Source: Bacillota bacterium (GTDB lineage: Bacteria; Bacillota; Desulfotomaculia; Desulfotomaculales; JAJYZD01). Taken from it: a stretch of 10,528 nt of DNA. Positions 1 through 7,389 of the stretch are shown in pieces. The stretch covers positions 1-10,528 of the forward strand of contig JAJYZD010000119.1 in assembly GCA_021800315.1 (NCBI GenBank), in the 5' to 3' direction. Positions within the stretch are counted from its first letter, which is position 1, and each line of letters starts with the position of its first letter. The notes under the pieces were generated by a model. It was not told where the DNA came from and searched no databases. It was given only the letters and a program-made list of their open reading frames with translations. A program made the position numbers and the translations under genes.

Positions 1-292
1 ATTCCGCTATTCCCGCTCTACTCTAACCATGGTACTAACCAGCCGACCAAGCGCCTCAGTACTTGACTTCATGGTAAGAATATCAGATGAGAAGAACACC
101 GCTACAACCCCTACCTTCGTGCCTATTCCCACCTATATCAGTCAATGTCTGTAATAATGTCATGCGAACACTTATTCACAACCATGAGTGGCCATACCAT
201 AAACCGGACTTTGCCGTTTCCGTGGCTGGGAGTACCGCCCTCCCACCCTTTTGCACTAAAATGCGAGAGACTTGCGATGTTGCCACCACAAG
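1..292. other. Gene-poor left edge, lower GC
   Basis: No reading frame here looks like a protein: the short open frames on both strands have no recognisable motif and no good ribosome site. The base composition is clearly more AT-rich than the genes to the right, for example around 60-190, which suggests non-coding or foreign DNA. A stretch just before the hairpin at 293-313 would be where the end of a transposase-associated gene (tnpB) might lie if this were an IS200/IS605 right end, but I see no TnpB-like translation. Confidence 0.4.
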
Positions 293-313
293 CCCCCGCC
301 TTTAGGCGTGGGG
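293..313. repeat. Hairpin resembling an IS200/IS605-type end
   Basis: CCCC (293-296) pairs with GGGG (310-313) and CGCC (297-300) pairs with GGCG (305-308), leaving a TTTA loop and one bulged T at 309. Subterminal imperfect hairpins of this kind, with a CCCC..GGGG stem and a short A/T loop, are characteristic of IS200/IS605-family ends, which are recognised as single-stranded hairpins by the Y1 transposase. No transposase or TnpB gene is visible beside it, so it may be a solo end, a decayed element, or simply a 3'-end hairpin of the minus-strand gene whose stop codon it contains (302-304). It has no U tract on the minus strand, so it is not a classical intrinsic terminator. Confidence 0.4.
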
Positions 314-1474
314 TCCATGACGTTTCCTGAGGCAGTCCTGCCGAGGGCCCGGCAGGTCCGCCGCCGCGAAGACCACGCGGGCAAGATCCGGTTCACCTGC
401 ATCCCAGGCCGCTTTGGCCATGGCGTTGATCCGAGGCGGGTGACGCGGCCCCATTTCACGCGCCAAATCGACGAAGCGGTCGAAGGTCCGCTTTACGGTG
501 TGAAATTCCACCAGCAGCCTAAGAGCTTGGTCCGCCTGGTAGTCCAACTCTTTATACCGCAGTAGATCCGCACGAATGTCGAGAAGTACGGTATCCACAA
601 GGGGCACATGCTCCGGCGGTACGGCGGCGAAGAAGCGGCCCATCCCGTGATCCGTAAGGCCGTAGTCCTCCCAAACGGCAAAATCGAGAAAATCCCGGTA
701 GTAGACCCCGGGGGCGATACCGGTGCTCGGCCACGGAATGGCGACGTACTGCTCGAAAATCTCCTCGAACATCTCGCCGACGGTCCCGCACGAGTCATCC
801 ACCACCTCCATCGCGTCGACCAAGGCGGCCAACCCGGCGCGGTAAAGGGCCAGTCGTGCCTCGGGTGACGAAGCGGGCTTGCGGCCGACCTTTTCCAGAA
901 TGGCCCCGATCCGGCGGGCAAGACCAGAGGAGGCGTCTTCGCTGTAGAAGCTCCGTCGTCCGACTTCGTCCTGGAAGACAGGTTCGAAAACAGCCGGGGA
1001 AACGGGAAACCGGCCCCACTCTCCCCGCCACGCCCGCTCCTCCAGGACGTACCTGGGCGTCGTTCGCATCTCGACCGTCTTGTCCGAATCCCGAACATAA
1101 TCCTTTAGGATTTTTGTGCGGGCCTTGCGCAGGATGCGTTTGTCCCGCACCAGATCGCCGACCAGCCTTGCCGGATCCAGGCCGGCTTCGTTCAGTCGGT
1201 GGCGAAGGTTCTCCATGTGGCCACGCTTGGCCTCGAAGTCCAATTGTTTGAACGAGTGCATGCCCTCTGCCAACGTCTTTTCCATGGTGTCGGCCAGCGC
1301 TTCCCAGGAGCCGCCGTAATCGTCAAACAGAAGCACGAGATACCAAAGGTCCCACCGGGTGAACTCCCCGCCACTCTCCTGCGTCCAATGCTCAAGGCCG
1401 CCGCCGGTGTGTAGCACGTCGACACCTCCGAGCGGTTTCGATACCGGCTCCGTGTGGGCGCCAGAGACCACCAT
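302..1474 (-). CDS. Hypothetical protein, 390 aa
   Basis: I do not recognise this protein. It is a long, well-composed soluble frame with no signal peptide, membrane segment or obvious catalytic motif. Its composition is acidic and aromatic. The C-terminal third, with alternating helices from about residue 310 to 370, looks like helical repeat or TPR-like structure, but this is an impression only. The ATG at 1474 is preceded by GAGGTGAGG (1488-1480) at good spacing, which fixes the start. The 102-aa gene 182 bp upstream lies in the same direction. The last residues (after about 375) are read through DNA that also forms the IS-like hairpin, so the natural C-terminus may have been lost and replaced. 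That the frame is real follows from its length, its ribosome site and the lack of a better competing frame. Confidence 0.75.
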   Translation of the reverse strand: MVVSGAHTEPVSKPLGGVDVLHTGGGLEHWTQESGGEFTRWDLWYLVLLFDDYGGSWEALADTMEKTLAEGMHSFKQLDFEAKRGHMENLRHRLNEAGLDPARLVGDLVRDKRILRKARTKILKDYVRDSDKTVEMRTTPRYVLEERAWRGEWGRFPVSPAVFEPVFQDEVGRRSFYSEDASSGLARRIGAILEKVGRKPASSPEARLALYRAGLAALVDAMEVVDDSCGTVGEMFEEIFEQYVAIPWPSTGIAPGVYYRDFLDFAVWEDYGLTDHGMGRFFAAVPPEHVPLVDTVLLDIRADLLRYKELDYQADQALRLLVEFHTVKRTFDRFVDLAREMGPRHPPRINAMAKAAWDAGEPDLARVVFAAADLPGPRQDCLRKRHGPHA

Positions 1475-1656
1475 ACCCGCCTCACCTCATGGCTTATAAT
1501 TTCAAACGCTATGTTCGACAAGACATCGGTAGATCCTCCCAACCGAATGACTTTTCCTCGCTGGAGGCACGTGCAGCATCATTCCGTCATCTGCGTTCAC
1601 TTTGACAAGCCCATTATGGACGACCAAGTACGCCGGGAACCGGAACGGACCCCGCC
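1475..1656. other. Intergenic spacer, no gene seen
   Basis: The 182 bp between the two minus-strand hypothetical genes hold the possible promoter at 1493-1521. I see no further gene, RNA or repeat in it. Confidence 0.4.
1493..1521 (-). promoter_or_regulatory. Possible promoter of the 390-aa gene
   Basis: On the minus strand, TTGTCG (1521-1516) and TATAAG (1498-1493) are separated by 17 bp, a fair sigma-A match. Transcription would begin very close to the ribosome site at 1488-1480, leaving almost no leader, which weakens the call. The gene could instead be read from a promoter upstream of 1965. Confidence 0.3.
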
Positions 1657-1965
1657 TCAACCGCCCTGCCCCGGCGAACCCGGGGCGTCGGTTCCGACCT
1701 TCGCTCCCAACTCGGCCAGCAGTTTTTCGCGAAACCAGGGCCGGTCCTTCAACCGCTTGACCACGTTGAGTACAATCTGCTCAAGATAGTTGCTATCATC
1801 CGTGGTCCCGGGCTGCATCCAGGCCACTACGACGTCGCTCAAAACGCACGCGATCAAGGCTTCGCCCCGCGGCGAGGTCATGAAACGGTGGAACCAGTCT
1901 TCCAGGCGCGGCTCAAGGAACCTCTCCAGACGGTCCTCCAAAACCTGTTCGACAAACCCCATCAA
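1657..1965 (-). CDS. Small hypothetical protein, 102 aa
   Basis: I do not recognise this protein. The N-terminal half is an amphipathic helix with a repeated pattern (RLERFLEP followed by RLEDWF, residues about 12-25), and the middle (MTSPRGEALIACVLSDVV, about 29-46) is hydrophobic enough to pack as a buried helix but is short for a membrane span. The tail is Gly/Pro-rich and low in complexity, and its DNA contains a 6-bp hairpin (1669-1674 with 1680-1685). The start is TTG at 1965 directly followed by ATG at 1962. An AAAGGA-type ribosome site lies about 10 bases upstream of the TTG, so either codon could serve. It lies upstream of the 390-aa gene in the same direction, so the two may be transcribed together. 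A small helical adaptor or partner of the larger protein is conceivable but unproven. Confidence 0.6.
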   Translation of the reverse strand: MMGFVEQVLEDRLERFLEPRLEDWFHRFMTSPRGEALIACVLSDVVVAWMQPGTTDDSNYLEQIVLNVVKRLKDRPWFREKLLAELGAKVGTDAPGSPGQGG

Positions 1966-2002
1966 TACGGTCAGTTCCTTTCTGAAAAGATTTTACCGGG
2001 CC

Positions 2003-2087
2003 GGCAGCCGCCAGCGGGCGTCTAAACCCCGTATGCCGCTGCCTACGGGGGGCGTCCAAGGCCAAGATGTCCGCCTTGGCGGGCGGC
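2003..2087. repeat. Cluster of inverted repeats
   Basis: Two clear hairpins lie in the gap between the divergent 102-aa and EXLDI genes. CCCCGTA (2027-2033) pairs perfectly with TACGGGG (2044-2050) around a 10-base loop, and GCCAAG (2061-2066) pairs with CTTGGC (2075-2080) around 8 bases. An outer, imperfect pairing of GCCGCC (2006-2011) with GGGCGGC (2081-2087) could close both. The block lies upstream of the EXLDI promoter, so it would be transcribed only by a minus-strand leader of the 102-aa gene or by an unseen small RNA. No U tract follows either hairpin. Function unknown. Confidence 0.45.
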
Positions 2088-2139
2088 AGCGAAAACACCC
2101 GGTCGCAACCTATTCGCGGGGGATTTGTCCCAGTCCTGC

Positions 2140-2162
2140 CGGGGACCTTGACATCCTCCCCG
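2140..2162. repeat. Inverted repeat around the EXLDI -35 box
   Basis: CGGGGA (2140-2145) and TCCCCG (2157-2162) are perfect inverted copies with 11 bases between them, and the -35 element TTGACA (2148-2153) sits exactly in that interval. The block is flanked by direct copies of TCCTGC (2134-2139 and 2163-2168). The symmetry would suit a dimeric repressor competing with RNA polymerase. This is an inference from position only. Confidence 0.4.
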
Positions 2163-2175
2163 TCCTGCGTATAAT
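2148..2175 (+). promoter_or_regulatory. Consensus sigma-A promoter of the EXLDI gene
   Basis: TTGACA (2148-2153) and TATAAT (2170-2175) both match the housekeeping consensus perfectly and are 16 bp apart. Transcription would start near 2182, giving a leader of about 30 bases. A promoter this good implies either high expression or tight repression. Confidence 0.75.
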
Positions 2176-2191
2176 CATAGATATAATCATA
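2170..2191 (+). promoter_or_regulatory. Tandem TATAATCATA repeat, possible operator
   Basis: The 10-mer TATAATCATA occurs twice, at 2170-2179 and 2182-2191, with a period of 12 bp. The first copy contains the -10 box and the second covers the expected transcription start. Two sites about one helical turn apart over the start point are the usual geometry for ribbon-helix-helix dimers, and the N-terminus of the protein encoded downstream has that kind of fold. Autorepression is therefore a reasonable hypothesis. A simple duplication of the -10 element is the alternative. Confidence 0.4.
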
Positions 2192-2212
2192 TGAGAAAGG
2201 GTGACTATCGTG

Positions 2213-2824
2213 ATGCCGAACAAGACTATCTATGTTGCGGATGAAGACCTGCCCCTGCTGGAAGAAGCCCAGGCCCTGACCGGAGGCAACCTCTCGGCGG
2301 CCGTGGCCCGCGCCCTGCGCGGCTACGTGGACGGCGCCCGGGACCACCAGGCCGGCTTCGGGGAGTTGACGGTGCAAGTGGGCCCTCCCGGAGCGAAGCG
2401 CCTGAAGCGGTTTCGGGGATACGAGGTGGCCCGCTGGCAACTACCCCACGCCGACGGCCGCCAAGTGGAAATGTTTATCATCTACGCCACGAAAGGCGGC
2501 CGCTACGCGGTGCATTGCCGCAAGGGCCCCAACCGGCCCTGGTGGGCCGACCCGGTCACCTGGGGACTCGGCTGGTCCGACCCGAGGATGGACCACCGCC
2601 CTCCCGCCCCCCCCCACCACAGGCCAGATCCGCGCCTCCAGCCCATCCACCAGCGAATCCAGCACCGGATTCACCAGCACTGGGACTTCGGCGGTCACGG
2701 CATCCAAGAGACCCTGGAAGTCTACGACACCTTGGAGCAGTTGCAGGAACACGTACCGCCCGAATTGTTCCAGTTGGTCACGGAGGCCGGTCAGGAGCCC
2801 CGGTTGGAGGACCTGGACATCTGA
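2213..2824 (+). CDS. EXLDI-family protein
   Basis: The protein starts MPNKTIYV, continues with NLSAAVARALRGYV (residues about 26-39) and ends in EDLDI. The Glu-X-Leu-Asp-Ile tail and this N-terminus are the hallmarks of the EXLDI protein family (TIGR04342), whose molecular role is not established. Residues 4-40 read as a short strand followed by two helices, like a ribbon-helix-helix DNA-binding domain. Residues 48-110 form a beta-rich core with GRYAVHCRKGPNRPW, and 165-190 are helical (DTLEQLQEHVPPELF). Residues about 127-158 are an unusual Pro/His/Gln-rich stretch. I place the start at ATG 2213 because GAAAGGGTGA (2195-2204) is then 8 bases away; GTG at 2201 overlaps that site. It appears to be a single-gene unit with a strong promoter, converging on the ferredoxin gene. 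Length here is 203 aa. Confidence 0.85.
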   Translation: MPNKTIYVADEDLPLLEEAQALTGGNLSAAVARALRGYVDGARDHQAGFGELTVQVGPPGAKRLKRFRGYEVARWQLPHADGRQVEMFIIYATKGGRYAVHCRKGPNRPWWADPVTWGLGWSDPRMDHRPPAPPHHRPDPRLQPIHQRIQHRIHQHWDFGGHGIQETLEVYDTLEQLQEHVPPELFQLVTEAGQEPRLEDLDI

Positions 2825-2865
2825 CCGGTTCGCCCGGATTTGCGCTCCTCTTTCCCCGCCGGCAC

Positions 2866-2895
2866 CAAGGGGGGGCAGCCCTGCCCCCCCCCTTG
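2866..2895. terminator. G/C-rich hairpin between convergent genes
   Basis: CAAG plus a run of seven G and CAG on the left (2866-2878) matches CTG, a run of nine C and TTG on the right (2881-2895), giving a very stable stem with two extra C. It lies between the end of the EXLDI gene and the end of the ferredoxin gene, where a two-way transcription stop is expected. There is no T tract on either side, so it may act as a strong RNA structure and not as a textbook intrinsic terminator. The remaining bases of 2825-2954 show no gene. Confidence 0.55.
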
Positions 2896-2954
2896 CCCGG
2901 ATCCATCCCTGGTACAGGTGTTCCTACCTTCGCGCGGCGGGCGACGTTGACCGC

Positions 2955-3440
2955 TTACCCGGCAAACTTGCGTTCCGTTTGTTCGGTTAACTCCTGAGCC
3001 GGCCCGAATCTCAAGGCGCCCAGGGGACACACCCGCACACAGGCCGGTTCCAGGCCGGCCGCCAACCGGTCAACACACAGGTCGCATTTCAGCATCCTGC
3101 CGTCCGCATCGTACCGGGGCACCCCGAAGGGACAGGCCGGGGCGCAGTTATGGCACCCGGTGCACAATTCCCGGTTGACCAGTACGGCCCCGTTATCGGG
3201 GTTTTTCGTTATGGCACCGGTGGGACAGGCTGCAGCGCAGGGACTGTCCGCGCAGTGCCGGCAGCCGGCCGAAACATACCGGATGACGGCGTCGGGAAAC
3301 CGCCCCTCTTCCACTTTGGAGACCAGGCGGAAGGCCGGCTGCCCTTTTTCGGGGTAGATATCGTTTTCGTCCATGCAGGCCACCACGCAGGCGCCACAAC
3401 CCGAACAAAGATTTGCGACCAAAATGATCTCCTTCTTCAA
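2955..3440 (-). CDS. Ferredoxin-type subunit with four [4Fe-4S] clusters
   Basis: This is the electron-transfer subunit of a molybdopterin oxidoreductase (DmsB/PhsB/NrfC-like family). With the start I choose it has 161 aa and four cysteine motifs: CSGCGACVVAC (12-22), CRHCADSPCAAAC (60-72), CTGCHNCAPAC (93-103) and the split set C119, C122, C134, C138. All sixteen cysteines are present. There is no signal peptide. The best start is TTG at 3440, seven bases after GGGGGAGGTGG; an in-frame ATG at 3476 lies inside the upstream gene and lacks such a site. The TTG overlaps the TGA stop of the catalytic subunit (shared TTGA), so translation is coupled and equal amounts of the two subunits are expected. 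No membrane anchor gene follows, so the physiological electron partner is not encoded here. The downstream neighbour is convergent. Confidence 0.92.
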   Translation of the reverse strand: MKKEIILVANLCSGCGACVVACMDENDIYPEKGQPAFRLVSKVEEGRFPDAVIRYVSAGCRHCADSPCAAACPTGAITKNPDNGAVLVNRELCTGCHNCAPACPFGVPRYDADGRMLKCDLCVDRLAAGLEPACVRVCPLGALRFGPAQELTEQTERKFAG

Positions 3441-5596
3441 AAAAGCCCACCTCCCCCCACTTTTTCCACCTTGCACAGGGCGGACTTGAAACCGGGAAAA
3501 CCGGAAAGAGGATCGAGGTAATCGCCTTCGAAGAGGAGGTTGACATCGGCCTCCGGATGGGCGTGATACATGTGCACGACGCCCCTTTGCACCATCTGGG
3601 TCAGATTGGCCTTGACCACGATGGCGTCTTTAGGGGTGGATATACGGATATCGTCGTCCTGGCCTATACCCAGGCGGGCGGCATCGTCCGGGTTAAGATC
3701 CGCGGCGGGATGGTTCGGCCGGAGGCTTGATGCCCACGTCAGGCGGAAGGTCCGGGAATGGACAAACATCGGCAGCCTCGATCCGGTATTGAGAATGAAC
3801 GGGTATTCCCTGGCCAACTCCGGGGAAGCCCCGGGGCTGTACTTGGGCGGCCTGTAGACCGGAAGGGCTTCAAACCCCGGTTCTCCCTCGTATTTCTCCA
3901 GGATCCGCGACTTGAATTCCATCTTGCCGGAGGGGGTTTTGAAACCGTTTTGCAGATATTTCTTCTCCGGCAGCTTCATCGGGTTGGGTACAAACATGCC
4001 CTCCGGATGTTTTTTAAGCTCCGCCACCGTAATCCGGGCGGGATCGAGAATCCAGTCGACGGACGCCTCGTAGCCGGCCTGGAAGAGCGGATCGTCCAGA
4101 CCGAGCTTGTCCGCCAGGGCGTAGATTATATCGACGTCGGAACGGGAGTCGTAAAGGGGAGCGATGGCCGGAGTGGTGAAGACAATATAGCCCACCGGGT
4201 AACAGCGAAGCTCGGCGCGCTCTACGGAGGAGCAGGCCGGCAGCACGATATCGGCGTAGCGGCAGGTGTCCGTCATGAAGATGTCCACGTCGACAAATAA
4301 GTCCAGTTTAGCGAGGCTGTCCAACACACCCTGGGAATCCGGCCACATCCGGTAATTCATCCCGAAACCGAGCACCGCTCTCACCGGATAAGGCCCACCC
4401 GAGCGGATCTGGTAGGGCAGGTGCATGGCCTGGGCCTCCCCGCCGGCCGTTTCCGTCCACACCGGGAATCGGTCCGCGCCGATCCGCGGGGCCATCCCGC
4501 TCCAGGGACGGCACTGGGTAAACTGATGCTCCCGGGTCGGGATCAGGCCGGGCGCATAGATGAAGCTGGGCGGCCTGACGAAGTTGCCGCCGGTGACGTC
4601 GTAATTGCCGGTGAGTCCGGCCAGGGCGAAGACGGCCCGGTAATTTTGCACCCCGTTCGTATGATGCACCACCGGCGAGGCGCTGGGCATGATGGCGGCC
4701 GGTTTCACGGAGGCGTACAGACGGGCGGCCGCCCTTATCCTTTCGGCGGGGACCCCGGTCAACTCCTCCCCTGTCTCCGGGGTGAACCCTTGAACATAAT
4801 CCCGGTATTCCTCAAACCCATAACTGTGATTGGCCACGAAATCCCGGTCGTAGAGCCCCTCCCCGATGATAACGCCGGCCATGGCCAAAGCCAGCGCTCC
4901 ATCCGTCCCCGGCCTGACCGGCAGGTGAATGTCGGCCTGGGCCGTCGTCGGGGTCTGCCGGGGATCCACGACAATGAGCTTCATCCCTCTTTCCCTGCCC
5001 CGGAGAATGGCCCTGGCGTTGCCGGGATTGGTGTGGAACGGGTTGGCGCTCCAGACCAGGAGGCAGTTGGTGTTCTTCAGGTCCGGCCCGCCCGGTTGAC
5101 CGAAGACGAGGGTCTGGGCCATGGCCGTCGCCGTGTGGCAGGTGCTGGACTCCGTAAGGTAGTTGGGTGAACCGAAAGCGTGGGCCAGGCGTTTGAGATA
5201 AGGACGGAAGTACTTGGTGTACCCGGCGAAGAAAGCCACGCCCTCCGGCCCGGTTTCTTCCTTGATCTCCCGGAGTTTGGCCGCGATGGTCGTCAGGGCC
5301 TCGTCCCAGGATATGGGCTGGAATTGCCCCGACCCCCTGGGACCGGTTCTCTTCAGCGGCGTTCTCAGGCGGTCGGCGCTGTAGACGTACTGGCGCAGGG
5401 CCGCTCCCTTGGCGCACAACGTTCCGGCGTTGTAGGGATGCTCCCTGCTTCCCTCCACCTTGATGATTCTCCCGTCTTTCAAGAACAGGTCCAGTCCGCA
5501 CTGGGTCTGGGGGTCGCAGATGGTGCAGATGGATTTCCCGACCTCTATGCCGGAGCCGGGCATCTTCCCCCGGAGAGACTCCTGGAGATTATTCAC
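3437..5596 (-). CDS. Molybdopterin oxidoreductase, catalytic subunit (cytoplasmic)
   Basis: A 719-aa member of the DMSO reductase (CISM) superfamily binding Mo- or W-bis-pyranopterin. Residues 24-61 carry C24-x2-C27-x5-C33 and C61-A-K63-G for one [4Fe-4S] cluster. The region near 150 (ESSTCHT) offers C153 as a likely metal ligand, as in polysulfide/thiosulfate reductase and Cys-type formate dehydrogenase relatives. LIVVDPRQTPTTAQADIHLPVRPGTD (207-232, in part) is the cofactor-binding segment typical of the fold. The C-terminal 120 residues form the usual cofactor-capping beta barrel (LNTGSR, PADLNPDDAARLGI). No twin-arginine signal precedes the cluster motif, so the enzyme should stay in the cytoplasm. 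Start GTG 5596 follows GGGAGTGA; ATG at residue 12 is an alternative. It overlaps the ferredoxin gene by 4 bases. The substrate cannot be told from sequence: formate, sulfur compounds or an unusual reaction such as acetylene hydration-type chemistry are all open. Confidence 0.93.
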   Translation of the reverse strand: MNNLQESLRGKMPGSGIEVGKSICTICDPQTQCGLDLFLKDGRIIKVEGSREHPYNAGTLCAKGAALRQYVYSADRLRTPLKRTGPRGSGQFQPISWDEALTTIAAKLREIKEETGPEGVAFFAGYTKYFRPYLKRLAHAFGSPNYLTESSTCHTATAMAQTLVFGQPGGPDLKNTNCLLVWSANPFHTNPGNARAILRGRERGMKLIVVDPRQTPTTAQADIHLPVRPGTDGALALAMAGVIIGEGLYDRDFVANHSYGFEEYRDYVQGFTPETGEELTGVPAERIRAAARLYASVKPAAIMPSASPVVHHTNGVQNYRAVFALAGLTGNYDVTGGNFVRPPSFIYAPGLIPTREHQFTQCRPWSGMAPRIGADRFPVWTETAGGEAQAMHLPYQIRSGGPYPVRAVLGFGMNYRMWPDSQGVLDSLAKLDLFVDVDIFMTDTCRYADIVLPACSSVERAELRCYPVGYIVFTTPAIAPLYDSRSDVDIIYALADKLGLDDPLFQAGYEASVDWILDPARITVAELKKHPEGMFVPNPMKLPEKKYLQNGFKTPSGKMEFKSRILEKYEGEPGFEALPVYRPPKYSPGASPELAREYPFILNTGSRLPMFVHSRTFRLTWASSLRPNHPAADLNPDDAARLGIGQDDDIRISTPKDAIVVKANLTQMVQRGVVHMYHAHPEADVNLLFEGDYLDPLSGFPGFKSALCKVEKVGGGGLF

Positions 5597-5620
5597 GTGT
5601 TCTTCACTCCCATCCCGTCA

Positions 5621-5636
5621 ATATTATCAATAATAT
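5621..5636. promoter_or_regulatory. AT-rich palindrome ahead of the molybdo-enzyme gene
   Basis: ATATTAT (5621-5627) and ATAATAT (5630-5636) are perfect inverted copies separated by CA, in an otherwise GC-rich region. The site lies in the 57-bp gap between the nitroreductase stop and the GTG of the molybdo-enzyme, about 25 bases before that start. It could be an operator or part of an internal promoter. A match to a named regulator could not be made. Confidence 0.4.
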
Positions 5637-5653
5637 CAATCATCTTCGACCGC

Positions 5654-6175
5654 TCAGGGCAGGAACACGGCCACTTCACCCATATCCCGGCGGGTGGTGC
5701 CGCCCGCCCGCTCCGGGGCGGGATAACCCACCGGCACCAGGGCCACCGGGCGCAAACCGGAAGCCAGGCCCAGCGTCTCACCGACCACCGCCTCGTCGAA
5801 GGCTCCCACCCAGCAGGCGCCCAATCCCAGGCTGGCGGCGGCCAGCAGGGCGTTCTGGACGGCGGCCGCCGTATCCTGGTAACAGTACAGGTCGCGGCCC
5901 CGCTGCCCGTAAACACGGGCCGAACGCTCCGGCTCGGCGCAGACCGCCAGGCACAGCGGAGCCGAAGCCACGAAGCTCTGCCCGGCCGCCCGGGCCAGCC
6001 CCTCTTTCAACCTACGGTTTTCCACCACCACAAAGAGCCAGGGCTGCAGGTTGCCGGCCGAGGGAGCCCGCCGGGCCGCCTCCAGGATCGCTTTTACGCT
6101 CCCAACGGGTACCGGATCCGTGGTGAATCGGCGCACCGACCGCCTGACGCCGATAGTCGCCAAAACCTCGTTCAT
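5654..6175 (-). CDS. Nitroreductase-family flavoprotein
   Basis: A 173-aa FMN-dependent NAD(P)H oxidoreductase-like protein. RRSVRRF (11-17) and PSAGNLQPW (38-46) are the N-terminal FMN phosphate- and ring-binding signatures of the family, and the helix DTAAAVQNALLAAASLGLG (101-119) with GACWVGAF (119-126) is the conserved dimer-core segment. The C-terminal LVPVGYPAP (146-154) is also typical. It lacks extra domains. ATG 6175 is preceded by GGGGAG about 9 bases away. The gene is co-directional with the molybdo-enzyme and 57 bp upstream of it, so the three may form one transcript. The natural substrate of this family is rarely known from sequence; it might be a quinone, a nitro compound or a flavin-dependent step in an anaerobic pathway. 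Possible functional link with the redox enzyme downstream is inferred only from position. Confidence 0.9.
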   Translation of the reverse strand: MNEVLATIGVRRSVRRFTTDPVPVGSVKAILEAARRAPSAGNLQPWLFVVVENRRLKEGLARAAGQSFVASAPLCLAVCAEPERSARVYGQRGRDLYCYQDTAAAVQNALLAAASLGLGACWVGAFDEAVVGETLGLASGLRPVALVPVGYPAPERAGGTTRRDMGEVAVFLP

Positions 6176-6206
6176 CTTTTGACTCCCCGCTCCCGTCTTT
6201 TCCCGT

Positions 6207-6235
6207 ATTATACCGCGGCGGCAACCGAATTTTAA
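6207..6235 (-). promoter_or_regulatory. Promoter of the nitroreductase/molybdo-enzyme cluster
   Basis: On the minus strand, TTAAAA (6235-6230) and a perfect TATAAT (6212-6207) are 17 bp apart. Transcription would start near 6200, giving a short leader before the ATG at 6175. This is the best candidate for driving the three-gene cluster. Confidence 0.5.
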
Positions 6236-6266
6236 GGCCGGGCCGACGTTTATTTTGTCTGAAGGT

Positions 6267-6296
6267 TTGCGCGCGGGCTCCGCCGGATGGTAATAT
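6267..6296 (+). promoter_or_regulatory. Weak candidate promoter of gap
   Basis: TTGCGC (6267-6272) and TAATAT (6291-6296) have an 18-bp spacer. The match is moderate. The predicted leader of about 75 bases contains GGCCC (6307-6311) and GGGCC (6325-6329), which could pair. No CggR operator or riboswitch pattern was recognised. Confidence 0.3.
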
Positions 6297-6378
6297 TAGC
6301 TGGACCGGCCCTGCTAGAACCGGCGGGCCCCGGGAAATCTAATGGATGAAATACGCGAAGACAAAGGGAGTGGTTGTA

Positions 6379-7386
<1,008 letters not shown>

Positions 7387-7389
7387 TCC

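Noticed and set aside
7..72. Short minus-strand frame of 21 codons at the left edge
   Set aside because: Too short, no ribosome site and no recognisable sequence.
1..290. TnpB or TnpA remnant beside the IS-like hairpin
   Set aside because: None of the short frames contains the TnpB RuvC-like or zinc-finger cysteines, or the TnpA HUH motif.
2515..2997. Alternate plus-strand frame over the end of the EXLDI gene
   Set aside because: Proline-rich, crosses the intergenic hairpin, and lacks a ribosome site; the EXLDI frame keeps the family's C-terminal motif.
4421..6235. Long plus-strand frames (4421-5170 and 5180-6235) across the molybdo-enzyme and nitroreductase
   Set aside because: They are antisense to two well-supported genes and show only Gly/Arg/Pro-rich low-information translation.
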